Source of the DNA: Tieghemiomyces parasiticus
Taxonomy: Eukaryota; Kickxellomycota; Dimargaritomycetes; Dimargaritales; Dimargaritaceae
NCBI GenBank assembly: GCA_027575765.1
Contig: JANBPT010000164.1
Coordinates: 1-63,624, forward strand
Length of the DNA: 63,624 nucleotides
Direction: 5' to 3'
The translations under genes and the position numbers were made by a program. This document shows positions 33,451 through 45,901 of this stretch, piece by piece; position 1 is the first letter of the stretch, and each line of letters opens with the position of its first letter. The notes under the pieces are model-generated. The model made no database searches, had not been told where the DNA came from, and saw only the letters and a program-made list of their open reading frames with translations.

Positions 33451-34813
33451 ATGGCTGAATGTAGGCCGCAGCCTTATTATGCTGTGGTCGACAGTTGTGT
33501 CTACTCTCTCGTCGCTCCATAATGCCACACGCCAGTCTTTTCAGGCCCGACATCGGCATTTTGAGTGACATGAGCCGCTTCACTCACCCAACAATTTGCT
33601 GGTGATTGCCATCCTGGCCGTCATGGCAGGAAACCCGTAACTCGATATGTAATGTGAGTTGCTTCTGGTGAAATATCAATCCGTCAAACTCCGCCAAGTT
33701 TTACCATCTCTTGTCTCCTATGGCGCCACCGCAGCCACCGATATCCCCAAGAAACTGGTCAGTAGCATACCCAACCTGAGGGTTATCCTCTATGATGCTC
33801 AACGACTGGCACCCGTTCACAAGCTCAACTTCCATGCTGGTGCGATCAAGCACATCCAGCCCATGACTGGTCACCCACACCTGCTCCTGAGCGCCGCCGC
33901 GGATAGCTGCGTGGCCATGTGGGATCTCCGTACGGCCGGCGCCGGAGACGGGCCGGTCCAGCGAATCGCCGCCCTGGTGCCGAGCTTCCGTCAACCGCGG
34001 CGCGGTCAGGACCCTTTCGCGGTACTGACGGCGGACGTGAACGGTGCGGGGCAGGTGCTGGCCGCCGGCACCAATTTCTCGCCGGACTTTGAGGAGGCCA
34101 TTTTGGCGCTATACGACCTACGGCAAGTTGGCCAGGGTCCCGTGCGGCAGTACGTGGAATCACACGGCGAGGATATTACCCAGGCTAAGTTCCACCCGCT
34201 ACAAAGTGGGGTCCTCCGCACCGGGTCCGAGGACGGCCTGGTGTGCCTGTTTGACTTGAACCAAGAATGCGAGGACGATGCGGTGACGGCGGTGGGCAAT
34301 ACCGAGTCGTCGGTCAACCTCGCCGGGTGGTTCGGTCCGTCGGCCGAATACGTATACGCGGCTAGTCCCTTTGACAACTTCACCCTTTGGGGTATCCGCG
34401 ACGACGGTCTCGATCTGATCCACCGGTGGGCCGATACTCGGCAGCTGAGTGGCCCCGAGTGCCTGACGGATTATATCGTCGACTGCCACTATAACCCGCA
34501 CTCGCAGCGCCTGTTCTTGACGACCGGGTCGAATAAGGGCCAGATCCAAAACTTCCACGTGGGCATGGGCGATCTGCGGCTCTGCCAGGCCCTCGACGGC
34601 GGTCACAGCGAGGTCGTCCGTGCGGTGCTATGGAGCCCTGACCAGTCCGTCCTCATTAGCGGAGGGGAGGATGCCCAGCTCAGCGCCTGGACTAGCGCAC
34701 CCCCGCCACCAGAATCCGAAATGGCCGCTTCAACATCGACCCAACCGCTATGGCACGAGTCGGCCGGCTCCACTTCGTCGGCACGCAACCCCAGTCGGTT
34801 CCGGCCATACTGA
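33451..34813 (+). CDS. WD40 repeat protein, WDR89-like
   Basis: Proposed exons are 33451-33460 (ATGGCTGAAT) and 33699-34813, 374 residues. The main frame has no ATG before residues that are clearly part of the first blade; it opens at TTG. The 10-nt exon follows a TATA box, its GTAGGC donor pairs in phase with a CAAG acceptor, and the joined start reads MAEFLPSLVSYGATAATDIP. Blades are visible as VILYDAQRL, SAAADSCVAMWDLR, SEDGLVCLFDL and VLISGGEDAQLSAW. Order and spacing resemble WDR89, a poorly characterised WD40 protein. A Ser/Thr-rich tail of about 35 residues follows. Function is unknown; a scaffold role is inferred. The coding exon is well supported, the first exon only moderately. Confidence 0.75.
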
Positions 34814-37800
34814 TTCGGTGAGGCCAAAGCTCTGGGTGTCCAGGGTTCAGGTAGCGGTCGACAATAAACCCCACTTTTGCATCGTAAAAGGGCACGCCGT
34901 CCCAACCCGAGCCAGTGTATTGGGCGATTACGTCTGCTGTAGTGATGCCTTCCCCCGTGGGTTGCTTTAGGAACTCCTGAGGCTTCACTGACGACCCGTT
35001 GCAACACCGGGCCGGTCGTCAGTCCGTTGTGATTGGCGGTCTCCGGCAACGCCAGGGAGGGATAATTAAATATCGATTTGAACGGGAAGGGTCAATCATA
35101 GAAGCCTGGGGTGATGGGCAGGCCATTGGGTACGGTAGTCACCTCTCCTGGTACTGCCCAGTCTTCCCCGCCAATCGGCTGAGATGTCCTTGGTGAGATA
35201 TGAATGGAAGCGACCCACCCGAGCTTCCGAGGTGAGTTGATTCTAGTAGAGGGTCAACTTAATTGACTCGCCCACCCGATGGACGCTGCGCTCGAGTTGT
35301 ACTGGGCTACTCGTCAAATCCCCCGCCCATCAGAGTGGGGGCGCCTTGAATAACGGTCTACATGGCAAGGTCGCCAAGGAGTGAAACCCTCCAAGCCCAT
35401 GCACTCGGTGGTAGAGTGGATTACACGGGGGAGGGGAAGTGGGTCTGCTACCTGATGGATCCTAAAGTTTAGGGAGCCCGGATGTTACTAACATTTTTTG
35501 ATCAAGGGAGAGGGTGACTTGATGCGGCGATCTGGCTGGTCCGTCGAGCTCCGGTGTTGACGGCTAGATACGTTCGGAGGCGATAGAGAGCCATATTTCC
35601 CCGATAACTTTACCTGATAGGTACACAGCAGTCTACTTGGGGCCGAACAGGCAGCCGTGGCTGGTCGCGAAACCACCCACTTGAGCGATTGGTCATTGTA
35701 GACACGCTGAGGCCTAGCAAGCGTGACGCTCCTCCCATTACGGGTGTTGCTTATGAGAGCTGCCTTAGTACGCCACTAATGGCCTTGCTGATATCCACCT
35801 TAGGAGTTGTGAGGATGGTCCCGTTGCTACGAAAAGCCCCGCAAATTAACAGCGAACGGCCGGATGGCATGGTTCACGAAGTCAGGGCAATGGGGAAGCG
35901 TGGGATACTAGCCGTGAAGAGGAGATAAATTAGGTGCAAGCGAGAATTAATGTAGTAGTGGTGAGCCTTTCTGTCAAAATTTGGCGTGTACAAGATCGCG
36001 CGGAACTGACGGGCTCGACAGCGAAGGACATGGTGGGAGTAGCTACGAGGTTACCGAGTTAAGAGGCGGACGAGACGCGAACTGAACGCTGTCCGCAAGC
36101 ATCGTTAGTATAGGGACTACCACGACAAGTAATGGCTTCCACTAACCACCTTGAGCCAAGTGTGCTCATGTCAGGGAACATCTCCCACCGATAGGTTTCG
36201 AAGGGATGGACCCATACATGTGCACGTCTCCGCCAGTATAGACCCTATCTAAATCGCACATACGGTGCAGAAGCTAGCAAGCCTTGGGTTGTCGGACCGT
36301 CTGCAGAAGGGCCCAGGTGGCAGCCAAGTAGTAGAGGCCGCAGGAACGGGTGATTATCGAGGGACGGACTCATAGGGGGGGAACTGACGGGTATGCCAGT
36401 CCATATTAGAAGGACCAGTGTCTGGTTAGACATAGGGCCAGCACTAAACTACATCCGATGGCAATTATCTAGCCGTACAATACGATCAGTCCTACATCGC
36501 AGACGATACCAGGTATTGGAACCCTCGGGACGCTGGGACGACGCATTAATGAGCCGTTCAGCCAAGTGACTGTCATAAAATAACCGAATATCCCAACAAC
36601 AGCGACAAAATCAGATGGGAATAAAATAATACCATGTCCGGCCAATCAGCGCATGGTATTTCGGGTTAGTCATTAAATATAATTTTTTGGGGCCAGAATC
36701 TTTCAGTTGCGGCCATCTGTATGTGTGATGCACCGTATCCCGTTAGATCTGCGCAGTTAAGGACATGTCAGCCGATTTAGTACTAAGGTGGGTGACCACT
36801 TGGGAATAGTCGGTGCCGCAACTTTTACTTTTACTTATTTCATTTATATTATTGTTACACCTCCAGTTCAGCTGGCAGTCATTTCCTTTCATATCAACAA
36901 AACTAGATGCAATAGGGAAAGTGGAGCACTGAAGTAGGTAGAATGACTGCTTAGCACAGGGTTAACATGAAACCCTCTAATGCAGGAGTTGAAGACATTA
37001 AGGGAGGTTCGATGTAATTAACCTGTTGCAATATAGGAGTAGTGAGTGTGGCTAGTTATGTTGACCCCTTGCATACCAAGGCCACCGCACCTTAATAGAC
37101 GTAGGTGAGTATTCTCCCCACTGATGGGGTATGTGGGACGACTCGGTTTATGCTACTGCAGACCTGTATGAATAGAAGCCGACAGTCAAGTGGAGTCAGC
37201 CCCTGGGGCCCTACTACCAATCCTCTGAACAAGCCGGCGTTGGAAGAACTTCCGGATGGTTTACGAGTGTACCAAAAAAAATAAACAGTACCAATTGGTG
37301 TCTGTGATTGTAATGGTTGCCGTGTGTGTTTTTGGGCGAAGAGTTAACTTGCCTGATCTTCGCAACTGGCAAAGTATCTAATGGTGGCGTGGCCAATTTT
37401 CTGGGAGTAGAACGTGCGGAGCGGGGTATATGTGTGTGGGAGGGATGGGTGATGAGGCCTTGCTATATCTTGTCTATCAGTTGGCTGCGGGGAGGGCAAT
37501 CTAGGTTGTCCCATTTTGATCAGCTGTGGCATTGACCCAACCTCGGCACACAGTCAAGGAACCCCCTCCCCAATTTTCAACCCCATCCGCGGACTGCCCG
37601 ACCGCTAGGATTAAAATCTAGTTTCTTTATTGGTGTGCACCTTCCTAAAATGTGGAGCCCACCGTCGGCGTGGTGGGCACTGGCCAGTGTAGAGGACACC
37701 CACACAGCGGTTGGGAGGTAGGAGGCTAGGCCACGACTACTCCCCCCTGGTTCCACCCAGTTGGGCTCCGCTGCCTCGACGAAACAGACTTGGGCACCTC

Positions 37801-38375
37801 TCATCGCCACTCATCTGTACCCTGTTTACCCATCTTGTGCTTTGCAGCTTATATTCCAGGTTTAGTTTTCTCTACCTACCGCGTCAATAACTGCCATCTC
37901 GCTCATCATCCCCGTCCTCGCCCTCCGACATTGCTACCACCGAGAGTAAGTCCCTCGACTGGTTGTATGCGCTGCCACGGGGAATCGGTCGGCTCTCTTC
38001 ACAAGCCTAACGCCAGGGGCCAGTGGAGCGGAGTTTGGGACACCTTTGTCACTCGTTGCGAGAACTGCCAGCTCGCCTTTCGCCCGAGCTTCCTGGCGTT
38101 AACAACAAACATACATATATTGGTCCCTTCCGACTGCTTATTTTGGACCTCTTCGGACTCAGCTCATCGGCTAACCGTCGAAACCCATTAACATCTTCCA
38201 CGACCCCAGCCCTGTCCCCACTGGACCCCCTCCCCTGACCACCTACCCGAACGACTTTGGCCGTTAGGCAGCGAACCTTGTTGCCCTTAACCGGCCCCGC
38301 CTGCCCGCCCGCGGTGCCACACTGCCCGGACTAACATTATCGAACTACCTTGCACGTTACCTACACCGTTACGCC
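34814..38375. other. long non-coding stretch
   Basis: About 3.56 kb without a recognisable gene on either strand. All open frames are under 135 codons and lack domains; base composition is near 50% GC and looks random. The last 500 bp (37850-38375) are pyrimidine-rich and probably belong to the leader of the next gene. Confidence 0.55.
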
Positions 38376-41300
38376 ATGATGAGCGTTGAGACGGTAAGAC
38401 ATTTCCCGGCCCGTTTCATCGTCAATAGCAGTGTCAGCTGTCTTGTCTAACTGGTGGACTCCATTTCACAACCAGCCTGCTCGGCCACACCCAGCACTGG
38501 CTTGATCTAATCCCCTCCCGCTACCACTATCAATCATTCCACCCGCCTACGTACCCGACCAGATCCCCGACAACCGGACTCTGGCGCTGATTAAGCCCGA
38601 TGGTCTGCTTCCTCGCCGCTTTGTCGACATCAAGAGTCTACTGGCGATGGAACAGTTCGAGATTATGCGTCAGAAACGCATCTGGTTGACCCCTGAGCAG
38701 GCCGCCGTGGTCTTGGCCGACCAGGCCGGCCAGCCCGACTACGACGATCAAATGGCTTATCTTACCTGCGCACCCTGTTTGGCCCTGGAACTGCAGAAGG
38801 ACGACGCTGTCCGGTCCTGGCTGCAGCTCATAGGCCCGGCGGACCCTGCTGAGGCCAAGGCCCAGGCCCCCGACAGTCTGCGGGCTCATTTCGGCACCGA
38901 TTCCGTCCGCAACGCGGTCCACGGTCCCCCAGACGTGACCGCGGCCACCCAGCAGATCCAGCTAATCTTCTCACCCGACGTGGTCGAACTGGAGGCCCTG
39001 AGCGCCAACGATTACTCGCCGCGGGCCATGGACTCGGACCCCGCCGAACGCACCCTGGTTTTCATCAAGCCCGACGCGATGGCCGCGGGCCACAAAGCCG
39101 CGATCGTGGCCCAGATCGAGGCGCGCGGCTTCCGAATTACCCATTCTCTCGAGAAACACATGTCGCGCGAGGAGGCGGCTGCCTTCTACATTTTATACAA
39201 GGGCCAGATCTACTACGACCTATACGTGGATTTCATGTCCAGCGGTCCTGTCAGCATCATGGTTCTCGAAGGCGAGAACGTCATTGCCGGCTGGCGGGAG
39301 ATGATGGGACCCACCAATCCCCTGAAGGCCAAACGCTCGGCCCCCATGAGCATCCGCGCCCGGTTCGGCACCATCACCACCCGCAATGCCGTCCACGGTA
39401 GCAACTCTGAAGGCTCAGTGGCTCGTGGCATCGAATTCTTTTTCGAGAAACCCTTTGTACCAACCCCCACATCTGCCGAGGTTTCCAACGGCCAGGAGGC
39501 AGCTGAGCCGGAGATTTCGGAGACGGCCCTGGCCGCTGACGCCCAAGATTTTGGGCATCCTGTCGAGCCCAAGGCGGGAGACGAGACGAACGCTGACCCG
39601 ACGGCCGACAGTGAGGAGTTCATTTACCCTGTCGAGACCCCAGCTGAGCCCCTGACACCAGTGGAAGCAGCAGATGAGGCGACAGTGGACCCAGAAGCTG
39701 AGGCGGACGAATTTGTTTACCCCACTAAGGCGTCCGCCATCGATAGTGCGACGGAGTTTACATCTGATCCCGCTCCGGAACTACCAGTGGAGGTCGAAGC
39801 TGTCCCTGAATCTTCCCCATCAACCGAGGAACGGTCGGTATCCGAGGTCGCCGCAGCCGATTCTGACGACCACGTCGCCCCAGCGGTCAGCGCTTCGATT
39901 GCGGAGGATGAGCCCGAGATCCCTTCCTCACCCACTGTGGTAGCGGAACCAGCCGAGACTAATCACCGAGAACCGGTATCCGAGCTGACCGAGGATGTTC
40001 CTCAAGGTACTGCGGCCGATACAACTCATTCGGTCTCCGATGAGTCTACCACCGAATCCGCCGAACCCGTTTCCGACGGACTGATCACCGAGCTGGATAA
40101 GCCTGCAGTGGCCCCTCAGACCGACGGTATTCCCCAGGAGTCCTCCAGCGCCGCATCCAAGACTGACGAGATTGAGATCGCCAGCGGGGAAGCGACTGGT
40201 TCCGCGATGGCTGACGAGCCAGAGCCCATCGCGCCGGAGCCCACCGAGCCTGTCGCTGCTACCACAACGGTTACCGTTTCGGCAACTGATTCGGAAACTT
40301 CAGAGCCTTCAGGCGCTGACATCCAGGCCGAGTCCGCTAACCCGGTCGCACCCGCCACCGCAGCTGACGTGGCTCAGGATATCGCACCCGATACTCCGCA
40401 GGTCGCGTCACCGGTCGTCGTCGAAAATGGATCCTCTGACGCCAATTCTGAGCCAGCTGCCCAGTCAGAAATTCTCGATGATAGCGACGCTCACCCGGAA
40501 GCGAGTGACACCGAAGTCCCTACGTTTGAACCCGAAGTCGAGGCCACGGATGTAGCTCCCACTCAGGAGGAAGACAAGGGGGGTATGGTAAAGGAAATGC
40601 CTCTCGTGGACATTGGTAACTTGGAAGAAGCGATCGATGGCGACACACTGAGTACGCATAGCCATGGCCCCACATCAGCTCAGGAAACCATGGATGAGGT
40701 CGCCTCGCCTGCCTTGAAGGATCTCGCCCCTTTGACCCTGGTCCAGCCCACCGAGGAGATCATCGTTGCCCAAGCGGCATCCGAGGCCGAACCGAGAGTA
40801 GAAAGCGCTTCCGTTGAGGCCCCGACCGCTGAGGAGCAATCTGACCAGGAAGCTACTGCGAATACCGATTCTACATTGACGGACCCCGTGGCGGAACCCG
40901 TCGTTGACGCGATTCTCTCGCCGACCAAGGCCAAGCAGGAAATCACCGAGTCGACTCCCACTTCGTCCACGAAGTCCACGCCCGTGTCGACCCCGACCAA
41001 AACCGCGCCTGGGCCCAAGCTAGTTGCTACTAAAACAACGGCCGGTGTTAAGACCGCTACCGCCAAACCCGCCGCAGTGCGTACCACCCCCACCACCAAA
41101 CCCTCAGGGGTTAGACCCGCTACCCGTCCCATCCCGAGTACTGGTACTTCACGCTCGCCTGCCGGGGCTGTCCGGTCGACGCCGGCCGCTGCCGAACGCA
41201 AGCCAGTCTCCGGCGCGACCACATCGCGTGCCCCTGTCACAGCTTCTACTCGTCCTGCTGCTGCTCGCGCCACAGCGGTCCGTTTAGCTCCGACCACTGG

Positions 41301-42258
41301 GGCGGCCCGCACGACACCAACAACTTCCAGCCCGTCTGCCTCGCGCTCTACCACCAGACCTCCGGTCTCCTCCGCCGCCCGCTCGCCGGCCGCCGCTCGT
41401 CGCGAAGCCATGACGACCAGCAAGTCTCCGACTGCCTCTCGTACCGCCGGGGCTGCGACGACCAAGCCACGACCGTCCACCACGTCGGGCGCCTCGGCAG
41501 CCACCTCCCGTCGCTCCACCTTGGAACCCGGCGTCATTCGCAAGTCGGTTTCCACCACGTCGTCGACGTCGTCCACCAGCGATCCGGCAGCGGCGCGCGC
41601 GACGCGTCGGACTAGTGTACGTCCGACCTCCTCTGTCGTAGTCACCAGGCCGACTGCCACTCCAGCTGCCGCTCCTGTCACACGCAAGCCGGCCTTGCCA
41701 ACCGCCGCGGTCCGTAAACCTGCGGTACCAACGGCAACTGTGAAAACTGAGCCCAAGCGCCCGATGACCACCCGCCCCACGCCGGGGGCCAAACCGATCG
41801 AGCCATCGGCCTCTAGGGTCCGCACTACTAACGGCACCACAACTGCGACCAAGCCCGCCATCCCTCGGGCTGCCGGCACCCTCCCCCGTACACGGCCGAC
41901 CACCACAACCACTGGTACTGCAACGACGGGACGTTCGTCGGCGACAGTCCCCACCGCACGCAAGCCCGGTCTACCGGCGGCGGCCAAACAGCGCCCTGCC
42001 CTGGCTACTGGAGCTGTCAAAGCGACCAAGAAGGCTCCGATCGCCCTCACCGAAGTTGACAAGGCGACTGGAGAACAGGTGACTGAGAAGCCAGTTGACG
42101 CTGAGGTGCCACTGACGAATGGGGATGTGGCGCCCGCTGAGACCGCCGAGCCATCGACAGCGATTGCCCAGGAGGCTGCGAATACACTCCAGCCTCCTGT
42201 TGTTGACATTAGTAGAGCCGAGCCCACTGACGCCGAACCGACTGCTACGCGTGACTAA
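38376..42258 (+). CDS. tandem nucleoside diphosphate kinase-domain protein with long disordered tail
   Basis: Two exons, 38376-38393 and 38563-42258, encode 1237 residues. The 18-nt first exon (ATGATGAGCGTTGAGACG) has a GTAAGA donor; the acceptor is CAG. Domain 1 (about 9-145) starts TLALIKPDGL and has NAVHG with His126, but the following Ser is Pro. Domain 2 (about 168-302) starts TLVFIKPDAM and has NAVHGSNSEGS with His284, the intact catalytic NDPK pattern. The order resembles tandem-NDK proteins of the NME8/NME5-9 groups. Those lack such a tail. The remaining ~930 residues are low complexity: first acidic (Glu/Pro/Ser/Thr/Ala, about 305-750), then basic (Thr/Pro/Arg/Ala/Lys, about 770-1170). 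No membrane segment or signal peptide. A role in nucleotide metabolism is inferred for domain 2. The tail may bind microtubules or nucleic acid, but that is speculation. Confidence 0.85.
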
Positions 42259-43348
42259 TGGTATGGCTTCTCGTCAATATTTTTTATTTTCTTCTTTAAT
42301 TTATGCTGCCGCTTCTCCAACATCTCCGACGGTTGGCCTTCGGACCCCCATTATTGCTCGAGGACAAGTACGATATCCCTATCACATAATGCTTAGCTCC
42401 CGCCGACGGCCATCGACCGGACTTTCCAATCCAACTCCACACTATTTTCCGAAACCTAACTGCCTGACAGCCTCTTGGGCCCATTCGTTCCATATTAGCA
42501 GAACCTAAATGAATCCATTAGAGCCAGTCAATCGAAGCCTTACCTTTTTTATTTAACTTTGTTAAAAGAACGGCATCAATTGGATGTCATACGAAGAATT
42601 GGTATTATGGGTCGTCCACGGCAGTCGTTCATCTGTGACCCAAGCATACAAGTATTGCAGGATTTCAGTCATTTGGAACTAGTGGACACGGAGACAGTGA
42701 CATAATTCAGTCTCTCCGCTCAGCGAGTCCAGCGAAATACGGTCGATGGATGTTAGATCAAAAGATTGGTCGGTTGACGCAGGTTTACTTCAGGTGGCCA
42801 GAATAAGTAGTCACGAATAAGGCAATAAATCATGTGTCAGCGTACAATGCCCGACGGAGAAAAAATAAATCAATGAAGTGGTGTTAGCCCGTTGATTCTG
42901 GGCGTTATTCGTGATCGCCTGCCACCCACCCTTCCACCCTCGGCCCGGCGATCGGCCAAGGGCAAGAATTGGATCTTGCAGCCACCTGTGGTGCCGTGGG
43001 ACTGGCCACACCGAAACGATATTATCGGCAGCGTAAGCGCCGGGAAATTGTCGGGCTATAACGTGCCGGACCGCGTATTTGACCACCCCTTCTTTGGAGT
43101 TGCTTATGCGCTATACCGTGAGGCCTACACTAATAGTATTAATCTAGGCCTAGCCGCTACCGTCAGTAGGTAGCGGGGCCTGCATATCGTACCTCAATTC
43201 ACCTGCTTAGCGATGGTGTACTAAGCTTTATAAATAGGAAGCGGATTTCCACGGTATAGCGTCTAAATTGGTGCTAGGCACGGAGCCTATGCAAAATAAC
43301 CAGTCGGCAACTGGCCAAGTAAAAGAGAAAGAGGGGGTCCCGTCCTAT
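42259..43348. other. convergent 3' intergenic region
   Basis: Lies between the 3' ends of the NDK gene (+) and the protease gene (-). T-rich directly after the NDK stop. The 93-codon frame at 42892-43173 has no domain. No gene supported. Confidence 0.55.
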
Positions 43349-45901
43349 CTAGCTTCCGATCTCAATGGTCGGCGAAGTGTAGTATTGGACCTTGTTGTTC
43401 GTACGAACGGGCTGAATCTGGAACCGCAGCACGTATTTGCCCTTGGGCATCTTGTAGACGTTCTGAGGAGTCGAGGTGGCGTGGCCCATCCCGTCCCACA
43501 CCTTTTCGACGTACTGGTAGCCGGTACTGTCCATGGTGCGGGACTGCAAGCTGAAGAAGTAATCCTCCACCGAAGCGTGGTTCTTGGTAGGAGTGGCGGC
43601 GTAGGCCACCTTGATCATCATCTGGGCCACCGGGGCCTGGAAACGAAGCAGGATGACGGGGAAGTCACGACCGGTAAAGGTAAACTTGTGAGACGCGCTC
43701 GGGTCGAGGCACTGGTACTCGCTCTGACGCACCATGCAGGGCAGGCCGTACAGGCTCTTGTCGAGCACCGAGATCGAGGAGGAGTCGTAGGCGTAACCCA
43801 TGTAGGGGAAGCTGTACGTATAGCCAGTGCTGCCGCTGGCTGCGTAGGCCTGAATATAGCCGCTGTAGATGAGGAAGGCCTTGCGGTCGAGTTTGGAATT
43901 GGTGATGGTGACCTGGAAGTTACCGTTCGACCCGGCCTTGGTTGAGAGCGAGGTGGTCGAGAAGGATACGCTGGCACCAGCCGTGCTGGTGAGCGGCGGG
44001 GTGGCCATAACGGTACCGGTGCCTACGCCCGACACAGACAGGCAAGTCTTTGCCGCGAACTTGTAGTTGGCGACCTCCTTGCCGTGGTTTTCGTAGTAAA
44101 TGGCAAACGGGTAGGTGCTGTAGCTAAAGTCGTCGTAGTACGTCGGGAGGTTGTAACGGGTGCGGAAGGCCAGGTTGGCTGTGAGGGCGTTGTACGCGTT
44201 GACCAGACCCGTACCTTGCTGTGCGACCGAGTAGAACTGGCCGGCTGCGTTCTTGGCCGGGGTGGCGGTGTGGATCACGTTGGACATGAGGTTGTTGTCG
44301 TCAAAGGTGGCGCCAGACTGAATCAGGAGGGCAACCAGGCCTGCAACGTAAGGGGCAGCCATGGACGTGCCCGACATAAGGCCATATGACCCTTGGTTGA
44401 GCGGCAGGCTGGAGTAGATGTACGATCCCGGGGCGAGGAGGTCGGGCTTGATAGGCCCCTCAGGGTTAGGGCCCCAGGAGGAATAGAAGGCCGGTGCAGT
44501 GGCAAACTGGTTGTCGAAAACAAAAACACTGTGATCAACAGTGACGGTGGCGTCCTTGTTGGCGTCCAGGAGAGCGACGAGGGCCTGGCCGTCATTCTGG
44601 AAGATAGTGAACGAAGGGAGATTGACTTCATACTCGAAGATGATAACTCCCATGTCACTAGAGTCGGTGTTGTAGACAGCTAGAGCCGCACCGCCAGCGT
44701 TGTAAACGTTGGCGGCCTTGGTGGTGAGAGAGCAATATTGACGCTGAATCAGGACCACGGCGCCCTTGACGTCGTTGGCGATCGGACTACAGCCGTAATC
44801 GTCGCCGGCGCTGGATAAACCGCGGGTGAAGGGAGCGTCCTTGAGGTTGATTAGCGGGACGGTAGTCTGCTGCTCGGAGCGGCGCACCGGGATAGTCTTA
44901 CCGCCCACCGTCACGTTCATGTAGAGGGAGTAGATCTTGGGGACCTCCATGGAGCCGACGGCGATGCTGTAGCGAGAAACGGCCGGCGAGACCACGGTCC
45001 ACAGGCCATCCATGCCGTTGTTGCCCGCCCCGGTGACCACATGGATTTGATGGGCGCGCAGCTTGTCGACCAAGGTCGACATGACCCAGTCAGACCAACC
45101 GCCGGGCGAACCGAACGAGATGTTGACCACTTGCATGCCGTCCTTGTAGGCCTGTTCGGCGGCCTTAGCAAGGTGCTGAACGGAACCCTTGTTGTCACAG
45201 CCTACAGCGCGGTAGATTCCCAGGGTAGCGTTCGGCGCGACACCCTTGAAAACACCATGGTTACCGGCCAGAATCCCGGCCACGTGGGTCCCGTGGCCGT
45301 TGCAGGTATCGAGTGGGTCGGTGCGGCCGGTATCGCTCACATAGTTGTGGCCATACTGGATGCGACAGCCCTTGGTCTTGTAGCAGCTACCGAAAGCCGG
45401 GTGGTTGTAGTCGATCCCCGAGTCGATGATGCCGACCTTGACATTGGTACCGTCCCACTTGGTCGAGTTGCGCACGAGGTTGACCCCGGTGTACTCGTCA
45501 GCGAGCATGGGCAACGGCGGATTCGCTGTGGACTTGTCATTGATTGGCGGCGAGTCGTCGGTGATGGACAGACGCGAGGCCGAGATGGAAGCTGCGGTAC
45601 TGATACTGTGGACGGCGTCGTAGTACTTGTCCTCCACGCCAATGTACGCACCGTTGAGCAGGGTGGTGTAGTTCTCGTATATGGTGTAGGGGATCTTTTT
45701 CGTCTTGAGCGACGCAAAGAAGTCATTGGCCGCAGCGATACCCTCCGAGGTACCCGGTTCACCTGTGAATGTGATGAGATATTCGTTGGGAACTAGAAGG
45801 GAGTTGTCAGTAGGTAGCCTGGGAACTTGGGCTTGGGCCGACAGCGCGGAGATCGCCAGGGCCAGCAGACCAGCCTGGTATACACGGCCGGTCGACAGCA
45901 T
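43349..45901 (-). CDS. secreted subtilisin-like serine protease (S8) with PA insert
   Basis: The frame extends to 45973, but the Met at 45901 directly precedes a signal peptide (GLLALAISALSAQAQ) and is chosen as start, giving 850 residues. An I9-type propeptide lies at about 35-115. Catalytic residues are D160 (VGIIDSGID), H203 (NGHGTHVAGI) and S513 (GTSMAAPYVAGL), with oxyanion N294. A PA-like insert (about 345-460) sits between His and Ser. The C-terminal 250 residues form an Fn3-like beta-rich region. This is the architecture of Vpr-type and fungal secreted subtilases. It is a likely extracellular endopeptidase activated by propeptide removal. A TATA box (TATAAATA, 46118-46125) and a short upstream open frame at 46051 precede it. 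Confidence 0.93.
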   Translation of the reverse strand: MLSTGRVYQAGLLALAISALSAQAQVPRLPTDNSLLVPNEYLITFTGEPGTSEGIAAANDFFASLKTKKIPYTIYENYTTLLNGAYIGVEDKYYDAVHSISTAASISASRLSITDDSPPINDKSTANPPLPMLADEYTGVNLVRNSTKWDGTNVKVGIIDSGIDYNHPAFGSCYKTKGCRIQYGHNYVSDTGRTDPLDTCNGHGTHVAGILAGNHGVFKGVAPNATLGIYRAVGCDNKGSVQHLAKAAEQAYKDGMQVVNISFGSPGGWSDWVMSTLVDKLRAHQIHVVTGAGNNGMDGLWTVVSPAVSRYSIAVGSMEVPKIYSLYMNVTVGGKTIPVRRSEQQTTVPLINLKDAPFTRGLSSAGDDYGCSPIANDVKGAVVLIQRQYCSLTTKAANVYNAGGAALAVYNTDSSDMGVIIFEYEVNLPSFTIFQNDGQALVALLDANKDATVTVDHSVFVFDNQFATAPAFYSSWGPNPEGPIKPDLLAPGSYIYSSLPLNQGSYGLMSGTSMAAPYVAGLVALLIQSGATFDDNNLMSNVIHTATPAKNAAGQFYSVAQQGTGLVNAYNALTANLAFRTRYNLPTYYDDFSYSTYPFAIYYENHGKEVANYKFAAKTCLSVSGVGTGTVMATPPLTSTAGASVSFSTTSLSTKAGSNGNFQVTITNSKLDRKAFLIYSGYIQAYAASGSTGYTYSFPYMGYAYDSSSISVLDKSLYGLPCMVRQSEYQCLDPSASHKFTFTGRDFPVILLRFQAPVAQMMIKVAYAATPTKNHASVEDYFFSLQSRTMDSTGYQYVEKVWDGMGHATSTPQNVYKMPKGKYVLRFQIQPVRTNNKVQYYTSPTIEIGS

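Noticed and set aside
40680..42227. 515-codon minus-strand frame inside the NDK gene
   Set aside because: It is the complement of the Thr/Pro/Ala-rich tail and has no ATG context, splice sites or domain of its own.
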